From assembly GCF_018141425.1 (NCBI RefSeq), contig NZ_CP058561.1, forward strand, positions 3,100,001 through 3,164,000: a stretch of DNA of 64,000 nucleotides, in the 5' to 3' direction. The translations under genes were made by a program, and so were the position numbers. This document shows, one piece after another, positions 63,562-64,000 of the stretch. The notes beneath the pieces were generated by a model that saw nothing but the letters and a program-made list of their open reading frames with translations, searched no databases and was not told the origin of the DNA. Numbering within the stretch: the stretch's first letter is position 1; each line of letters opens with the position of its first letter. The DNA comes from Vallitalea guaymasensis (GTDB lineage: Bacteria > Bacillota > Clostridia > Lachnospirales > Vallitaleaceae).

Positions 63562-64000
63562 ATGAAAAATATATTAATGATTATTTGTGACCAATTAAGT
63601 GCTACTGCACTTAAAGCATATGGCAATGATTATGTTAAGGCGCCGAACATTGATAGTTTATCTGATAATGGTGTTACATTTGAGAATGCTTATACATCCT
63701 GTCCTTTATGCCAACCTGCAAGGGCATCTTTTTGGAGTTCTAAATATCCACATCAAACGAAGGTTCTTAGTAATTTACCTGATCAAGGGTTTGATACATT
63801 CTCTACAGAGATTGAAACACTAGGAGATCTATTCAGTAAAAATGGTTATGATTGTGTACATATAGGTAAAAGACATGACTATGGAGCTTTGCGAGGTTTT
63901 AAAATAATGGATTATGAGCAGATAAAGAGTGAAAGAGATAATCCTGCTATAACGGTTAATTACGAGACATTTTACGATGAAGATACAACTAGAAAAATGA
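63562..64000 (+). CDS. Sulfatase, 3'-truncated by window edge
   Basis: The gene starts at ATG 63562 behind AGGAGAAG and stays open to the end of the window (146 residues seen). The N-terminus Asn-Ile-Leu-Met-Ile-Ile-Cys-Asp-Gln is a type I sulfatase start with a metal-binding Asp. Ala-Pro-Asn-Ile-Asp-Ser-Leu follows. The Cys-Gln-Pro-Ala-Arg at C50-R54 is the formylglycine motif (CxPxR), so an anaerobic maturase is needed. No signal peptide: cytoplasmic. The IS6-like element ends 23 bases before the start and may have altered its expression. Confidence 0.9.
   Translation, partial: MKNILMIICDQLSATALKAYGNDYVKAPNIDSLSDNGVTFENAYTSCPLCQPARASFWSSKYPHQTKVLSNLPDQGFDTFSTEIETLGDLFSKNGYDCVHIGKRHDYGALRGFKIMDYEQIKSERDNPAITVNYETFYDEDTTRKM

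Overview
The window is low-GC DNA with strong AGGAGG-type ribosome sites and many TTG/GTG starts. It carries a spore photoproduct lyase, YesM/YesN and LplABC-type sugar systems, and a murR/murK/namZ set. Together these point to an anaerobic, endospore-forming, plant- or polysaccharide-feeding member of the Clostridia. A Lachnospirales/Vallitalea-like relative is my guess, not a demonstration. No rRNA, tRNA or CRISPR array was seen.

Layout. (1) 1-5.2 kb: end of a cluster that continues to the left, with an unknown protein, a C45 acyltransferase/amidohydrolase, an iron alcohol dehydrogenase, a BtrH-like protein and a DinB-like protein. (2) 5.2-7.1 kb: self-regulated tetR - CmpB-like membrane protein - HD phosphohydrolase. 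(3) 7.1-17.4 kb: an unusual set made of a glycosyltransferase, a 1044-aa DUF11-repeat protein, a clostripain-family peptidase and a 1510-aa protein built largely from about 58 copies of a 21-residue repeat. None has a signal peptide. (4) 17.4-21 kb: splB, an RluA-type pseudouridine synthase, a sirtuin and a carbohydrate-binding-like protein. (5) 21.4-29.3 kb: YesM/YesN two-component pair with a sugar ABC importer, then a chemoreceptor with almost no sensory domain. (6) 29.3-33 kb: two identical IS1202-like elements in tandem, bounded by a 27-bp target duplication. (7) 33.0-39.8 kb: a structured leader, then fmdE - ABC metal importer - larC - larE - larB (nickel-pincer cofactor synthesis without larA). 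(8) 39.9-46 kb: C39-like peptidase, then araR-araA-araB-araD with clear AraR boxes. (9) 46-46.7 kb: yefM-yoeB toxin-antitoxin. (10) 46.8-49.8 kb: AraC regulator divergent from a Gfo/Idh/MocA oxidoreductase and a ThuA-like protein. (11) 50-53.2 kb: murR-like regulator, MurK-like kinase and NamZ muramidase for muropeptide salvage. (12) 53.3-55.1 kb: PadR-DUF2812 pair. (13) 55.2-61.5 kb: LacI regulator divergent from an LplB/LplC/substrate-binding protein importer and a GH130 phosphorylase. (14) 61.6-63.6 kb: a complete 1872-bp IS6/IS240-like element with an 8-bp target duplication, sitting 23 bp before a sulfatase gene that runs off the window.

Most blocks are sensing-plus-uptake-plus-catabolism modules for plant or cell-wall carbohydrates. 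The least explained parts are the signal-less repeat-protein set (8.4-17.3 kb), the IS dimer and its 28-bp junction, the RNA-like stem inside the IS6-like element, and the three-way-junction element before fmdE.
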